DNA of 64,000 nt from Ichthyophis bannanicus (GCA_033557465.1 CM066035.1:244608869-244672868); one strand, 5' to 3'; shown: positions 21,874-33,500, counted from the stretch's first letter. The notes: generated from the sequence alone by a model not told the origin. Translations and numbers: made by a program.

Positions 21874-23309
21874 CTATACCTGGGAGGGACTGGCGAGCCC
21901 TGCCAGCAGAACTGATGCTCCGACTCTTGCGTCATTCCGAGCCTGAAGGTCCAACCGATAATGCTTCGTGAAAGTGTGGAGCGTCGACCATGTCGCCGCC
22001 CGACAGATGTCCACCGGAGGGACAAAAGCGAACTCCGCCCAGGACGCTGCTTGCCCCCTAGTAGAATGCGCTCTGAGTCCCGCGGGCAGAGGTTTACCCC
22101 GCGCCTCATAAGCCGCCACCACCGCTTGCTTTACCCAGCGAGAAATAGAAGCTTTGGCAGCTGCTTCACCCTGACGGACACCTCCAAACAAAACAAACAA
22201 ACAAACAATCTGTCCGATCTGCGAAAGGGAGCCGTCTTTCGTAAGTACCGCAGTAGGACTCTACCCATGTCGAACTGCCGAAGAACGCGATCCTGCGCCC
22301 CCAAAACGCTATCCGAAAAAGTAGGAAGAGAGATCGGCTGATTCAAGTGAAAACTGGAAACCACCTTCGGCAGGTAGGAGGGAACCGGGCGCAGCCACAC
22401 CTTGTCTGCCGAAAACTGCAAGTACGGCTCCCGACACGAAAGGGCTTGAAGATCCGAGATCCGCCTAGCGGAACATAAGGCTACCAGAAAGGCCGTTTTC
22501 CACGAAAGCTCCTTCAACCCATGTGCTGCTGCGGAACGCAATGGAGGTTGCGACCAGGCCTCCAGCACCAAGTTCAAATCCCAAGCTGGAACTACGGGTC
22601 GCAACGGAGGCCTTATGTTTTTCGCCGCTCGGAAAAAATGCAGAACATCTGGATGAGAGGGCAAAGACACGCCGTGCACCCGACCTCTATAGCAGGCCAA
22701 AGCCGCCAGATGCACCCTGAGTGTACTGAGCGCTAAGCCCTTTTCAAGCCCTCCTTGCAAAAAAGCCAAGATGTCCGGTAGGGAGGCTGCGAAAGGCCGA
22801 CAGTCTCTGTCGTTGCAACAACTTTCAAAAATTCGCCATACACGAATATACGCCACCGCAGTCGACCGCCTTTTGGAGCGCAAGAGAGTGGCAATCACAG
22901 ACGACGAGTACCCCCGCCGCCGCAGCCTTTCCCTCTCAAGAGCCAAGCCGTAAGCAAGAACCGATCCACTTGCGGCATGAGAATGGGACCCTGCGCCAGC
23001 AGGTTGATCCGTGCCGGAAGCCGCCATGGTCGATCTACCAGAAGACGTACGAGGTCCGCATACCACGGCCGCCGAGGCCAATCCGGGGCAATGAGAATGA
23101 CTGTCCCAGCGTGACCCGCAATTCTCTGGACCACCCGACCTATCATCGGCCAAGGCGGGAACACATACAGCAGGCCGTTCGTCGGCCAGAGCTGCACAAG
23201 GCCGTCGAGGCCCTCCGACATGTGTTCCCTGCCCCTGCTGTAAAACCGAGACGCTTTTGCATTGCGAAACGTCGCCATCAAATCCAGAACGGGCTGGCCC
23301 CACTTGCAT
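21874..23309 (-). pseudogene. DIRS-B tyrosine recombinase, frameshifted late
   Basis: A 392-codon frame (22131-23309) covers the N-terminal part with RSKRRSTAVAYIRVWRIFE and the catalytic Arg in CSARRISDLQAL. A second frame (21874-22200) carries AHSTRGQAASW (H-x-x-R) and TKHYRLDLQ (the Tyr). The two are split at an expanded AAAC repeat near 22188-22206, just after FRRSDRLFV. The first codons overlap the RNase H frame by several hundred bases, the usual DIRS arrangement. Without the slip it would be complete. Confidence 0.86.
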
Positions 23310-24903
23310 GTGATGTCATGAAACACGGCTGCATTCAGTTCCCATTCTCCGGGATCTAGAAAATGACGACTAAGGAAATCCGCCTGCAGGTTGTCCTTTC
23401 CCGCTACATGTGCCGCTGACAACGCTAACAAATGGGTCTCCGCCCAATGAAGCAACAACTGGCTCTCCTCCAGCATCGTTACGCTCCTCGTGCCCCCTTG
23501 CCTGTTGATATAGGACACCATAACTAGATTGTCTGAAAACACGCGGACGGCTTTCCGCCATACGAGATCCGCGAACTCCTGCAGAGCCAGCCTCACCGCC
23601 CGGAGCTCCAAACGATTTATCGACCAAGCACTCTCTTCTACTGACCAGACTCCTTGCACAACCCGAGAGAGGCAATGCGCTCCCCAGCCCGAGAGGCTGG
23701 CATCTGTGGTGAGCAACAACCACTCCGGTTCCCGCAACGGCATTCCCGCACGAAGATGCTGCGGGTCCAACCACCACATCAAACTGTCGCGGACTTCCCC
23801 CGGGCAGACCAACCGCTGGGCGAGAGAATGCTCCTGAGGCGACCATCGGGTCAACAAGGCTTGCTGAAGAGGACGCATATCAGCTCGTGCCCACGGCACT
23901 AAGTCCAAGGCCGCCGCCATGGAACCGAGAAGCTGTAAGTACCTCCAAGCCGTCGGCATTAGCAAGCGTAGAGAGAGAGATCTGTTTCAAAATCTTTTGC
24001 ACTCTGTCCTCGGGTAAGAACACGAACCCTGTCTCCGTGTCGAACAACGCACCGAGATAAGAAAGGCGCTGCACTGGCTGCAGCTTGCTCTTGGCCTGAT
24101 TGATAACCCAGCCGAGACTCTCCAGAAAGGCCACCACCCTCCTGGAGGCGGCCTCCGACTCTGCCATCAAGGGTGCCCGAATCAACCAATCGTCCAGATA
24201 GGGATGCACCTGAATGCCCTCCAGGCACAAAGCCGCAGCCACCACCACCATCAACTTTGTGAAGGTGCGAGGCGCAGTCACTAGCCCGAAAGGCATCGCC
24301 CTGAACTGGAAATGACCCGTGGGCACCGCGAAACGCAAAATCTTCTGATGGTCGGCCCTGATGGCAATGTGCAGATAAGCCTCCGTCAAGTCTAATCGAC
24401 GAAAACCACTCTCCAGGCTGGACGGAACGTATCACGGACCGGAGCGTCTCCATGCGAAAATGCGGCACGCGCAAACACCGGTTGACATGCTTGACATCTA
24501 AAATAGGCCGAAAAGAACCCTCCTTTTTGGGAACCACGAAATAAATTGAGTATCGACCTAAACCGTACTGGTCGGGAGGCACCGGCACCACCGCTCGGAG
24601 CTGCAACAACCGCTGCAGCGTGTTCGAGATGGCGACTGCCTTCGCTGGGGACCCGCATGGGGACCTCACGAAGGCCCCCGCCAGCGGCTGAGAGAACTCC
24701 AGGGCGTACCCTTCGCGAATGACCTCCAGCACCCACCGGTCTGACGTAACAGCGGCCCAAACAGAGACAAACTCCTGTAAATGACCTTCCACCGGAATCT
24801 CCGCCTGGACCGGCGTCCCTTCATTGTGACTTCTTGTTAGGGTTCTGCTGGGCACCAAAGTATCCCCTGCCGAACCCTCGCGCTCCACGAAAGGGCTGAC
24901 CAC
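22895..24903 (-). pseudogene. DIRS-B reverse transcriptase and RNase H, frameshifted
   Basis: The RT starts in the 23959-24903 frame with IYFVVPKKEGSFRPILDVKH, shifts near 24390 to a frame with EAYLHIAIRADHQ and the catalytic HPYLDDWLIRAP, then shifts again near 23960. RNase H is in the 22895-23965 frame: LLLTTDASLSGWGAHC, NRLELRAVRLAL and FSDNLVMVSYINRQGG, then LDLMATFRNAKASRFYSRG and a long tail ending TAWLLRGKG. It overlaps gag upstream and the recombinase downstream. Confidence 0.85.
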
Positions 24904-26575
24904 TGGAGAGAAACCGGCCTCTCTGATATGGAGAAAAACGAGAGCCCCGGAACCTGTTCCTGCTTTGTCCTCGTGACAGCGGACTCTGCTTTGTTAGCTT
25001 CGGTCTATCCTCCGGTAAACGACCTCCTTTAGAATCCCCCAAATCCTTAACTATCTTCTCTAGTGCTTCACCAAAAAGCAGCTTCCTTTTATACGGCAGC
25101 TTGCTCAGCCGAGTCTTAGAGGACGAATCCGCTGCCCAGTTTCGAAGCCAGAGAAACTGCCTAGCGGCAATCACCGATGCCATAGATTTAGCCGCTATCC
25201 GCACTAAATCATAAAAGGCGTCCGCCAGATAGGCTGCCGCAGACTCTAACTTCGCCCCTTTGGGAGACGACCCCGCTTCCCTGGCAGGCTCCAGACCCCC
25301 TTGGAGCCACCGGATAAAGGCTCGGGAAACATACGCCCCACACACGGAGGCTTGCAGAGACAAAGCACACGAATCAAACGCCTGTTTGAGCAGCGCCTCC
25401 AACTTCCGGTCCTGCGGATCCTTAAGGGCAGTACCACCTTCCACCGGAATAGTGGTCTTCTTCGTCACCGCCGCGACCAAAGCATCCACCTTAGGCATGC
25501 GGAATAACTCCTTCACTTCCTGCGGCAACGGATACAGGTGAGCCATAGCACGGCCCCCTCTCAAAGAGGCCTCTGGACATTCCCACTCAGAATCAATCAT
25601 CTGCTGTATTACCCTATGTAGGGGAAAACAACGCTGCTCCGGTTTAAAACCTTGAAGCAAAGGGTCCTCCAGAGGCTCCTGCGTAGCCACTGGCAGAGCG
25701 AGATTTAAAGCCGCCAATGACTGAGAAATCAACGCTCCCAGCTCCTCCTTACGAAACACCCAAAACACATTAGGGTCCTCCCCGGGCAGCAGTTCCCCGT
25801 CTTCGAAGTCCCCTGCCCAGGAGTCTAAACCTGCCTCCGAGAGGATTTCACTCTCCTCCACCGCAGAAGGCAGATCTAAATGCAACCCGCAGGTCTCCTC
25901 ACCTGTCTCAGCACCTTTCCCCTGCTGAGAGGGCCCCTCTCCAGGGTCTGCTAATAACCTATCCTCCAACGGAGTCCCCAGGGTGGGAGAAACGTCCTGG
26001 GAGACTCCCTGACCAACCTTTAAACAATAAGCTTTGTGCAGAGCCAAGATGAAATCCGGTGAAAAAATGGACTGCACCCCCTCAGGGAATCCCCCAGTCT
26101 GTGCTTGCACCGGACCCCCAGCCAACGGGACCTTCTTGGCGCGCACCTTCTTTTTCCCAGCCTTGCCATGAGGCTCTGCAGAAACGGCCCGACCATCCAA
26201 AATGGCCGCCGTTCCCGCGCTAATTTGTGCAGTCTGAGAAGCCACTGCTAGGTCCCCCGTAGCAGAAGGGGAATCCATAATGCCTTCGAACAGCCGTTCC
26301 ACACAAGAGCTGCCCCGCACACACGAACGACAGAAACCTGAACCGGAAAGCCCCCGGCGATTACCACAGTGAAGACACGGAGCCGCCGGTAACATGCGCT
26401 CAAACCGCCAGCTCACTGCCGAACACCAGCTGCACCACCGAACAAGGCCTGATGCCAAATCGAATGCCGGCCCACTCACTGCACTCACGCACGACTCACC
26501 TCCGAGAAGCTGGCTGATACTGCGCTCACTCCTTGCTCCCACTGCTAGCGGGGAAGAGAGAGAGAGATCGCACAC
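24821..26575 (-). CDS. DIRS-B gag-like ORF, open
   Basis: A 584-codon open frame. A better start may be the Met at 26395, which directly precedes a zinc-binding-like module with two CxxC pairs (CLHCGNRR and FCRSC). The middle is acidic, then a block shared with DIRS-A follows (VDALVAAVTKKTTIPVEGG, ALKDPQDRKLEALLKQAFD, SMASVIAARQFLWLRNWAA). The C-terminus is Arg/Phe/Gly-rich (RFRGSRFSPYQRGRF), like a nucleic-acid-binding tail. Probable structural protein of the element particle. Its open state suggests recent activity. Confidence 0.82.
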   Translation of the reverse strand: MCDLSLSSPLAVGARSERSISQLLGGESCVSAVSGPAFDLASGLVRWCSWCSAVSWRFERMLPAAPCLHCGNRRGLSGSGFCRSCVRGSSCVERLFEGIMDSPSATGDLAVASQTAQISAGTAAILDGRAVSAEPHGKAGKKKVRAKKVPLAGGPVQAQTGGFPEGVQSIFSPDFILALHKAYCLKVGQGVSQDVSPTLGTPLEDRLLADPGEGPSQQGKGAETGEETCGLHLDLPSAVEESEILSEAGLDSWAGDFEDGELLPGEDPNVFWVFRKEELGALISQSLAALNLALPVATQEPLEDPLLQGFKPEQRCFPLHRVIQQMIDSEWECPEASLRGGRAMAHLYPLPQEVKELFRMPKVDALVAAVTKKTTIPVEGGTALKDPQDRKLEALLKQAFDSCALSLQASVCGAYVSRAFIRWLQGGLEPAREAGSSPKGAKLESAAAYLADAFYDLVRIAAKSMASVIAARQFLWLRNWAADSSSKTRLSKLPYKRKLLFGEALEKIVKDLGDSKGGRLPEDRPKLTKQSPLSRGQSRNRFRGSRFSPYQRGRFLSSGQPFRGARGFGRGYFGAQQNPNKKSQ

Positions 26576-26892
26576 ACACCGGAGCGAGAGGGGTGGATTC
26601 TGGGGCCCCCAGCGTCTCCCTCCCGCCGCGGAGAAACAGAACTGCTAGCAAGGCAATTAACAGGCAGGCTCTGCCCTACTTGCCGCTGAGGGAAGTCTGC
26701 AGCCGTTTCTGAGTTGTGTCAAACATATAAATCTCTTTTAATCAGCCGAAAGAACCACGGTATTATCACCCCGCTAGGGCAAATACCCGGTCAAAGCTTC
26801 TCTTGCTTGAAAACAAACTAAATCCAACATTTCTCCATGACACTCCAGGGAGCCCGTCTACCACGTCCTGTTCAGTTGCTGAGGACTGAAAG

Positions 26893-27021
26893 ACTGAGCT
26901 TCTCACTCCAGGGGGGGCTAGGCAGCCTGTCAGGAGAAAGTTTTCAGTGATCAGTCCTCAGTTGCTGAAGGGGATTGGAGACTACCCAAGAGTTCCTGGA
27001 CTGGCCCGGAGAAACGTAAAA
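26893..27021. repeat. DIRS-B right inverted terminal repeat
   Basis: Inverted copy of 21274-21392, ending at a GGCCCGGAGAAACGTAAAAG word whose complement is the right half of the internal complementary region. The adjacent 26560-26890 is the likely leader of the element. Confidence 0.86.
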
Positions 27022-27984
27022 GGAATTGATATTTATCCTGTCCTTTCAAAATGTTCAGGGCAGGTTACAAAATTACACACATAATCATAAAAAGTAACAT
27101 AACAGACTGACAATACTTCTTCATAACACATATCTACTCTTCATAAAAATGATAGTACAGGACATTACTTCATTTACAAGATCTTATAATCATGTCTCAG
27201 GAAAAAGGTATGTTTTTATTGCCTTCCAAAAACATAGTAGATTGTCCATAGAACAGTAGATTTTTGGTATTCCATTCCATAGTAGTGGCAAAGAACATGA
27301 ATAAGCATTACAACGTGCACAAGATAAAAATGTTTGCAAGAGGAAACCACTAACAAACAATCTGATTGAGACTTCAGAGTACCGGCTGGGATGTACTAAG
27401 GTCTGCGCCCGATGCAGAGAAACGCATAGACGATTACATAACCAGAAGCAGCACCAATATCTCTACGCCTGGTCTGAGGTGGCTTAAACACATGTAGGCA
27501 AGACTACTTCAGTGTATATACAGATGAATGGATACCTTTGACATGAAAATGTTCTGCGTATATCTTTTCAGCATATAAACAAAAGTTTGGCGTTCAAGAA
27601 GAAATGTGTTTTGCCTTTTATCCTCATGTGTTTTTTGCACTCATTTATATTATTCATCTTTTATTTTAGGTCTCTTTGTTGTGATTTCATAAAAAAATGT
27701 TTTAGGGCAAAAGAATATTGGTTATTATGAGGCAAGTGCCAAAAGAACCTGAATGCGCTGTGCGTATAATGTGCGCATCTGACATTCACATGCATGCCTA
27801 CACATCTCCTGTTTGCGCATGCACTAGTTCCCCTCCTTTCAACTTTACGCCAATGTTTTGCACACAGCTCGTTTGTATACATGCCATTTGCTGCATACCG
27901 ACACTGAAGTCTCATGCTATCGGCATGCTACAAACGCATACACAGCTAATATAGCATGCAACTTCAGCCCCAGCTTTCTGCATC
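27022..27984. other. Intron 1 DNA with probable old L2 fragment
   Basis: Bases 27040-27420 resemble, on the minus strand, the region near the end of the L2 at 45120-45230 (a GGNATTCCATTCCA stretch), but it is heavily decayed. Bases 27420-27984 contain AT-rich DNA and a CA/TG-rich stretch with GCATGC words, without gene signals. Confidence 0.3.
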
Positions 27985-28118
27985 AACCTGTAAGTTTGTA
28001 CCTGAGGCTATGAAAGGTTAAGCGACTTGCCTAGTGTAACCAGGAGCAGCAGTGGAATTTGAACCGGGCTTCCCTAGCCCACTGCTTTAATCATTGGGTT
28101 TACTCCTCTATGCCAGAA
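27985..28118 (-). mobile_element. tRNA-derived SINE fragment
   Basis: Read on the minus strand it has a B-box-like GGTTCAAATTCCACTGCTGC, followed by an AGTCGCTTAACCTTTCATAG word like the CACTTAACCCTCCATTGCCT of the other SINEs in the window. The head is short and the tail is only partly kept. Confidence 0.65.
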
Positions 28119-28139
28119 ACGGTGGTGATTCAGAGGAAC

Positions 28140-28830
28140 TGAAGTGAATCATGGTGAGCCTGGAAGATCTAAAAGGGCAAATTGATAGGTAGTTTGCTAA
28201 AGAATGGCAAATCATCTGGATTCCTATGGTTCCAAAGGAATTCAAAAATGAAACTGCAAATCTATGAGTAACAATATAACCTATCATTTAAAAACAGCTT
28301 TGGTACTCAAGGAATGGAGGGTGGCCAATTGAATATCAATTTTTAAAAAAAGAGACATGGCAAACCCAAGAAACTAGAGACCAGTGAAGGCTGAAATTGG
28401 TGCCAGGCAAAAATGATAGAGACCATTCTGAAAAATATATGGATAAACATGGCTTAATGGATCAGAGCAGACATGGATTTAACAGATGTCTTGCCTTACT
28501 AATCTATTAGATATTTCTGAAGAGATTAAGGTAGATAAGGGTGAGCGGGTTGATATAGTATATCTGGATTTTCAGAAGGTATTAGATAAAGCCCTCATGA
28601 GAGACTCCTGAGAACCTTAAAAAGTCATGGGACAGGATGCAATGTCTTATTATGGATTGGTAGCAGGTTAAGATAGAAAACAGAGAGTAAGACTAAATGG
28701 TCAATTTTCTCAATGAAGAAAAATAGTGACGTATCCTAGAAATCTACACTGGAACCAGTGCTTAATATATTTAGAATGATCTGGTAAAAGAAAACAAGTT
28801 AGGTGATCAAATCTGCAGATTATGAGGAAC
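28140..28830 (+). mobile_element. Old CR1 fragment, reverse transcriptase region
   Basis: Words of the CR1 reverse transcriptase are spread across frames with stops: SRHGFN near 28468, the counterpart of GKKQHSFSQG, then LALLIY and YIWIFRR. It covers the same span as 18740-19720 of the CR1 above. Much older than the other copies. Confidence 0.65.
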
Positions 28831-29964
28831 TGCACGGTAGCATTATAAGACTGAGGGACTAGACACCTATTTGTCTTTGATAGGCGCCTGCTTAGCCTTG
28901 TATCCTAGGTGCCCTGTTATAAAATTATCCTCCACATATACAATCCTAGCCACATTTCTACAAGATCTAGGCTACAATCCTCTCAGCTTCATGTTCATTG
29001 CTTCTCCTTAACTCATTTCTGTTTAAATTGTGACTGACTATCAGAAAGAAGCAACAAGCGAGCTACAATGCACTTAGCGAGCTTTGGCTTCAATACCTAA
29101 ATCTGCATTCAGGATCAACTCTGCAGCACTCGAGATACACAGCTTGCAACTGTTACAAATACTGCTACCCCTAACCTAGCAATTCTACAATTAAGCAAGA
29201 AAAAGAAAACCGTAAAGGTTCATTTATCTTCTGTAAGGTACATCTGTCTACTGACCACAGTGCTGCAGGCTCTCATTGATATCCTGCTTTACCCTCATTC
29301 CTCTTTGCTCTGCCTACGTTTGCTTGAATTCAACTATCATTTTTGTTCCAATTATCTCTACAGGGAGACTGAACACAAAAGCGTGGCAGATGCCTGGAAG
29401 AAAGTACTTCTTTATGTTGCTCCCGAGTCCATCATCCTACAAATTCATATCCAATTGTCTCTTCTACTACTTACTTTCCACCAGAAAATGCTCTTGTGAT
29501 TTCTTTTTTCAGAACTGAGACATTTTAATATTTTCCTTCTCTGCTCAGCACTTTTGGCCAAAAAAGCCTTCATCGCCAAATTATGATATTTGATCTTTGC
29601 TAATGCAAATTTTGCATTGATTTCTAGAATACACTGAACCTCTAAGCACGCACAGATGTGAGAAAGGTGAAATAAGCTGACTAGATATAACCAGAACACC
29701 TCTAACTTCGAAATGGCACTCAAAAGCTTTTTCATCACGGCATCCTAACCTAAAAATTGAAGTTCCAGTAAAAGCAATGGAAATGAAAAGATAGAAAAAC
29801 AGAAAGAAAGGATTATTAAAGAATTTTGGGTTAGAAAGATGACCATAACCAACCCTAACACAAGTAATAATTATGCAAATGCTTCTTAGAGAAAACAAAG
29901 GCATGAAAGCATGATCTAGTAATTACAGCAATATGCAGGAGCAACTGCAAAGCTTAAGAGTTTA
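28831..29964. other. Intron 1 DNA, no firm features
   Basis: Contains a terminal motif of a suspected MITE family near 28917-28932 (see findings) and a 97-codon minus-strand open frame at 29445-29738. That frame has a GTAAGT word at its end but no recognisable protein. Confidence 0.3.
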
Positions 29965-31480
29965 CATCAGACTCGGGCATTGTTTAAAAATATTATCTCG
30001 GAAGCTCAGACCAGATGTATTCCATTCTTTAAGAAAGGTGGAAGGCCAAATGACTGCTGGCATGATTTAAAGGCGAGGTCAGAGAGGCTGTTATAACCAA
30101 AAAAGCATCTTTCAGAAAATGGAAAAGGGAGCCAAATGACAAAAATAGAAACATAAGCATAGGCAAGTTTGCTTGCCTTACCAATACCAATGCCTTGCAG
30201 TTAAGAGAGAATTTGAAAAGAAGCTTGCCAAGGAAGTAAAACCCATCATAAAACCATTTTCAAGCCCATTCATAACAACAATTATCTGCGAGAGAGTCAG
30301 TTGGACATTAGATGATAGAAGGGTAAAAGGATCAGTAAGAGAGGACAAAGCCACAGCAGAGACTAAATGAATTCTTTACTTCAGCTTTTACTGAAGACGA
30401 CGTATGGAAATTGCCCATGCCAGAAATTATATCTGAAGGTCACATATCAGAGGAAATTAAACAAATCTTGATAAAACCAGGAAGTTACGTAGTAATACAG
30501 CAATTTGATAACCTATAGCAAATCACCTGGACCAGATGGTATACATCTTAGGGTTCTGAAAGAACTCAAAAATGAAATTTAAAAATTACTTACAGTAGGT
30601 CTGCAAATATCATTAAATTGTCTATAGTACCTGAAGACTGGGGAGTGACCAATGTAACTCAGTTTTTTAAAAGGGCCCCAGGGGAGATCCAGAAAACTAG
30701 ACTGCTGAGCCTGAACTCAGTGCCCGGCAAAATGGTAGAAACCGTTATAAAGATCAAAATTACTGAACAGACAGCCATAATTTAATGGGACATAGCCAAC
30801 ATGCATTTAGCCAAGGAAAGTCTTGTGTCATTAATCTGCTTTATGTTTTTAAAGGTATAAATAAACAGAAAAGGTGAGCTGGTCGATACAGTGTATCTGG
30901 ATTTTCAGAAAGCATTTGACAAGATCACTTATCAGGAAATTAAAAAGTCATGGGATAGGAGGCAATGTACTAGTAGGGACTGGGAAATGTTAAAAGATAG
31001 AAAACGAACAGTATGGCTAAATAGACAATTTTCTCAATGGAGGAGGGTGAATAGTGGACCACTCCAGGGATCTGTGCTGGGCACACTGCTTTCTAATATA
31101 CTCATAAATGACCGTGAAAGAGGAACAATGAGCGAGGTGATCAAATCTGCAGATAACCCCAAATTATTCATAGCCGTTAAAACACAAGAGGATTGTGAAA
31201 AATTGCAAGAGGACATTGAGAAATTGGGAGACTGGGTGTCTAAACGGCAAATGACATTTAATGTGGATAAGTGCAAAGTTATGCACTTAGGGAAGAACAG
31301 CCCAAATTACAGTTACAAAATATAAGGTTTCATATTAGGAAACACCAGCAGGAAGAAGATCTAGGCGTCATTGTGGATAATACATTGAAACCCTCTGCTC
31401 AAGTGTGCAGTGGCAGCCAAAAAAGCAAATGCTAGGAATCATAAGGAAAGAAATGGAGAATAAAACCAAGGATATTATAA
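29965..31480 (+). mobile_element. CR1 fragment, linker through reverse transcriptase
   Basis: Same family as 16640-20690. Bases 29965-30400 correspond to the linker (RCIPFFKKGGRPNDCWHDL in translation) and 30640-31320 to the reverse transcriptase: VYLDFQKAFDKI near 30885, GPLQGSVLGTLL near 31050 and FNVDKCKVMHLGKNS near 31260. The catalytic FADD reads SADNPKLF, so it is inactive. It ends near 31480 without the usual CR1 3' end. Confidence 0.75.
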
Positions 31481-31485
31481 CCTTC

Positions 31486-31655
31486 TAAATCTTCCACATA
31501 GTCATCCTTCAATTCCCTTTATTAGTTTTGGGTTGCTCTTCTCTGTACTTTTGCTTATTTTGCTATATTCTTTTACAGATATGGCAACGAGAACTGCACA
31601 CAATACTCAAGATGTAGTTGCACTAGATATGGAGTGATATAAAGGCATCAAGCTT
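31486..31655 (-). mobile_element. CR1 fragment, opposite strand
   Basis: On the minus strand this matches the CR1 region coding for the CVQFWSPYLKKD stretch (plus-strand word GAACTGCACACAATACTCAA). It faces the previous plus-strand CR1 tail to tail. The 31655-31730 stretch between it and the next repeat shows nothing. Confidence 0.55.
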
Positions 31656-31729
31656 ATGGTTTATTAAAAACTTGACATACCGCCTTTACATGAATATACA
31701 TGAAAGAGATGTGCATACAATTGAGGCAA

Positions 31730-31826
31730 TCATGCAAATCCCTCTCATGCATATTAATTGTAATTATCTTGAAAACCTGACTGGCAAGGTGTATCCCGAG
31801 GGAATGGGTTGAGAACCCCTCTTCTG
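31730..31826. mobile_element. hAT-like MITE end fragment
   Basis: The CTCATGCATATTAATTGTAA word followed by GAAAACCTGACTGG and the closing GGGTTGAGAACCCCT resembles the right arm of the palindromic hAT element at 4200-4303. Only one end is kept. Confidence 0.45.
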
Positions 31827-32145
31827 AGGTTTTGTTTCAGTTGTCCTTATTGCATTCATTTATTCCTGTCTAGTATTGTGTCAAAGATCCCGAATGCTTT
31901 TGATTCGTAATACAAAATGAGAATGGCCAAGTAAAAGGCTCTTTCCAATACTTTAAGTCCATGTAATAATTACATAAAGATCTAAACAGAATAAGAATCT
32001 CTAGTCTGGCCTCTAGATAGATAAACAACCTAAATCCTGCAGTCAGCCAGAACTGGTGTGGCTTTGCGAGGTGGCAGCGCTGCTGGCAGGGTGAGCTCTA
32101 TAGCGCCTCCCGCTGGCTGGCCACCACGGCTCGGCCGCTTCTCAC

Positions 32146-32289
32146 CACGTTGCTGCCGCCGAACTGCTCCAGCTTTCTCTGGGTCGTTCGAACATTGAAA
32201 GCGGCGCCTACTGGGGACCAACTGGTGCTGAGTAAACGACAGGAGCCCAACCGCAGCACGGCCGCCAGCATACGCCCGCTGGCCAACAT
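32146..32289 (-). CDS. MIPEP: MIPEP exon 1, coding part
   Basis: Encodes an Arg/Ser/Leu-rich mitochondrial targeting sequence (MLASGRMLAAVLRLGSCRLL) running into STSWSPVGAAFNVR, a motif I recognise from the N-terminus of vertebrate MIPEP. The exon ends at 32146 with a donor GTG then GTGAGA, phase 0, so EQFGGSNV joins directly to GLFGVPEL of exon 2. I chose the Met at 32289 because it has an A at -3; a second Met lies at 32271. The frame stays open upstream to 32457, but those codons look like GC-rich leader. Read past the donor, the frame stops after 15 codons. Confidence 0.9.
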
Positions 32290-32480
32290 TATCGACAGCA
32301 GAGGACTCCTGCTCAGTGCCAACCCGCTGCTCACGCTGATATACAAACAGACAACCGGTATCAAATAGGCCGGGAACAAAACGGACGCAGCATGCTGAGG
32401 CTGCCGTATCACGTGGCGTACTGTACGTCTGTCGCAATAATGACGCAGCGGCTGCACGGGCTCGCCATCTTTGAAGGGTA
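32290..32480 (-). promoter_or_regulatory. MIPEP: MIPEP promoter and 5' UTR, GC-rich
   Basis: CpG-dense island within AT-rich surroundings (32040-32480). Elements seen: a CACGTG E-box at about 32410-32415, and an AAAGATGGCGAG word on the minus strand at 32463-32472. The latter resembles a YY1 site of the kind often found just downstream of start sites of nuclear genes for mitochondrial proteins. The ATG within it would open a short upstream frame of about 19 codons. The exact start site is inferred, not seen. Confidence 0.6.
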
Positions 32481-33500
32481 GTTAACCGTCATTCTTGACG
32501 CTATAGTCTTGTCATTTTATTAGATAGAGCGGTAACATCACCATCCACTAAGGCTCTGATAGAAGCAAAGCAGGCGATGTATTGCCAAGTGTGCGGGTTA
32601 GGAAATGTTCACGCAAGTTATAGGGTAACTCTCCGTTCATAGGTCGGAAGCAGGCGTGTGTTCTGAGCTCTTGCTCCAAACCTGGTCAGTGTGAGCTTGG
32701 GTGTAATTGGTAAGCAGAAAGTTCCCTAAAATTGTATGAATATCGCTCTCCTTGCAAAATAAACTTTTCAAATCTGTTTTGCTGACATATAGCCATAATT
32801 GCTCACCCCGCGATTAGGGAAGGGAGCAGTGAAACAGACATAGGTTATAATTATTAGCCCTGCAAACCTCAATAAATGTTAACTTAAAAAATCGAGCGAA
32901 TATTCAAAACCCTCATGCTGATGGCCAGTGGGAGACTATCCAAAAAGTGAGCGAGATATACAGCGTTACTGTCTGGGTAGTACTGCTGAATAGCTCTACT
33001 GATGACCACCCTGGCGCTATCCAAATATGGAAGGAGCGAGGGCTGGCACAACCTGGATAAGTGGTGGCTCATCTGGAGAATGCGTTTTTCAGCTGGCACT
33101 TCTCAGGATAGCTCTGCTCAACCCAGATATTCTGTGGCAGCTCATAACTGGATACTGCTGCTGAATATCGTACCCTTTGAAAATTGGACCCACAGTTTCT
33201 TCGTTTTCAGAATTTGTATTCTTCCCACCAAGACAGAGTTACCATATCCTCTAAGGAGAGGCAACAGCCCAGAAGTATAGAGAGAAACTCCCAAAAGAAG
33301 CGAGACCGTGAATACTGAGGAAATTGTCCATGGAGTAAAAAGCCTTAGTAGTTTGAATGAGGCCCCCCTTGGATTTCAGGGGCAATTTCTCTAAATGGGT
33401 TAGTTTTGCACAGTCACATACCAAGGGCGGGGCAGTGGGTGCAGCCCTCCCCAAGTGCCATCTATGAGAGAGATGCACCCCCACCGGGTCAGCATAGAGA
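32481..33500. other. Upstream intergenic DNA with a possible MITE
   Basis: Bases 32893-33175 are bounded by GCGAATATTCAAAACC and an inverted-like GCTGCTGAATATCGTACC and may be a non-autonomous DNA element. No open frame of interest. The rest of the interval shows nothing recognisable. Confidence 0.3.

Larger units (their letters stand above)
21231..27021 (-). mobile_element. DIRS-B: DIRS-like retrotransposon in MIPEP intron 1
   Basis: A 5.8-kb element with the same plan as DIRS-A and clearly related proteins, but different terminal sequence. It has a 584-codon open gag frame, RT/RNase H with one shift, and a tyrosine recombinase with one shift caused by an AAAC-type repeat. Its inverted repeats share a GAGTTCCTGGACTGGCCCGG word. 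It is on the MIPEP strand in intron 1. Confidence 0.9.

Noticed and set aside
29445..29738. Minus-strand 97-codon frame with a GTAAGT donor-like end, considered as an extra MIPEP exon
   Set aside because: No similarity to MIPEP. Exon 1 and exon 2 already join in phase with continuous homology, and no convincing acceptor is present.
32098..32457. Full 119-codon frame over MIPEP exon 1 taken as one protein
   Set aside because: The last 15 codons lie beyond the splice donor and the first 56 are GC-rich leader without a targeting pattern; only 32146-32289 fits MIPEP.
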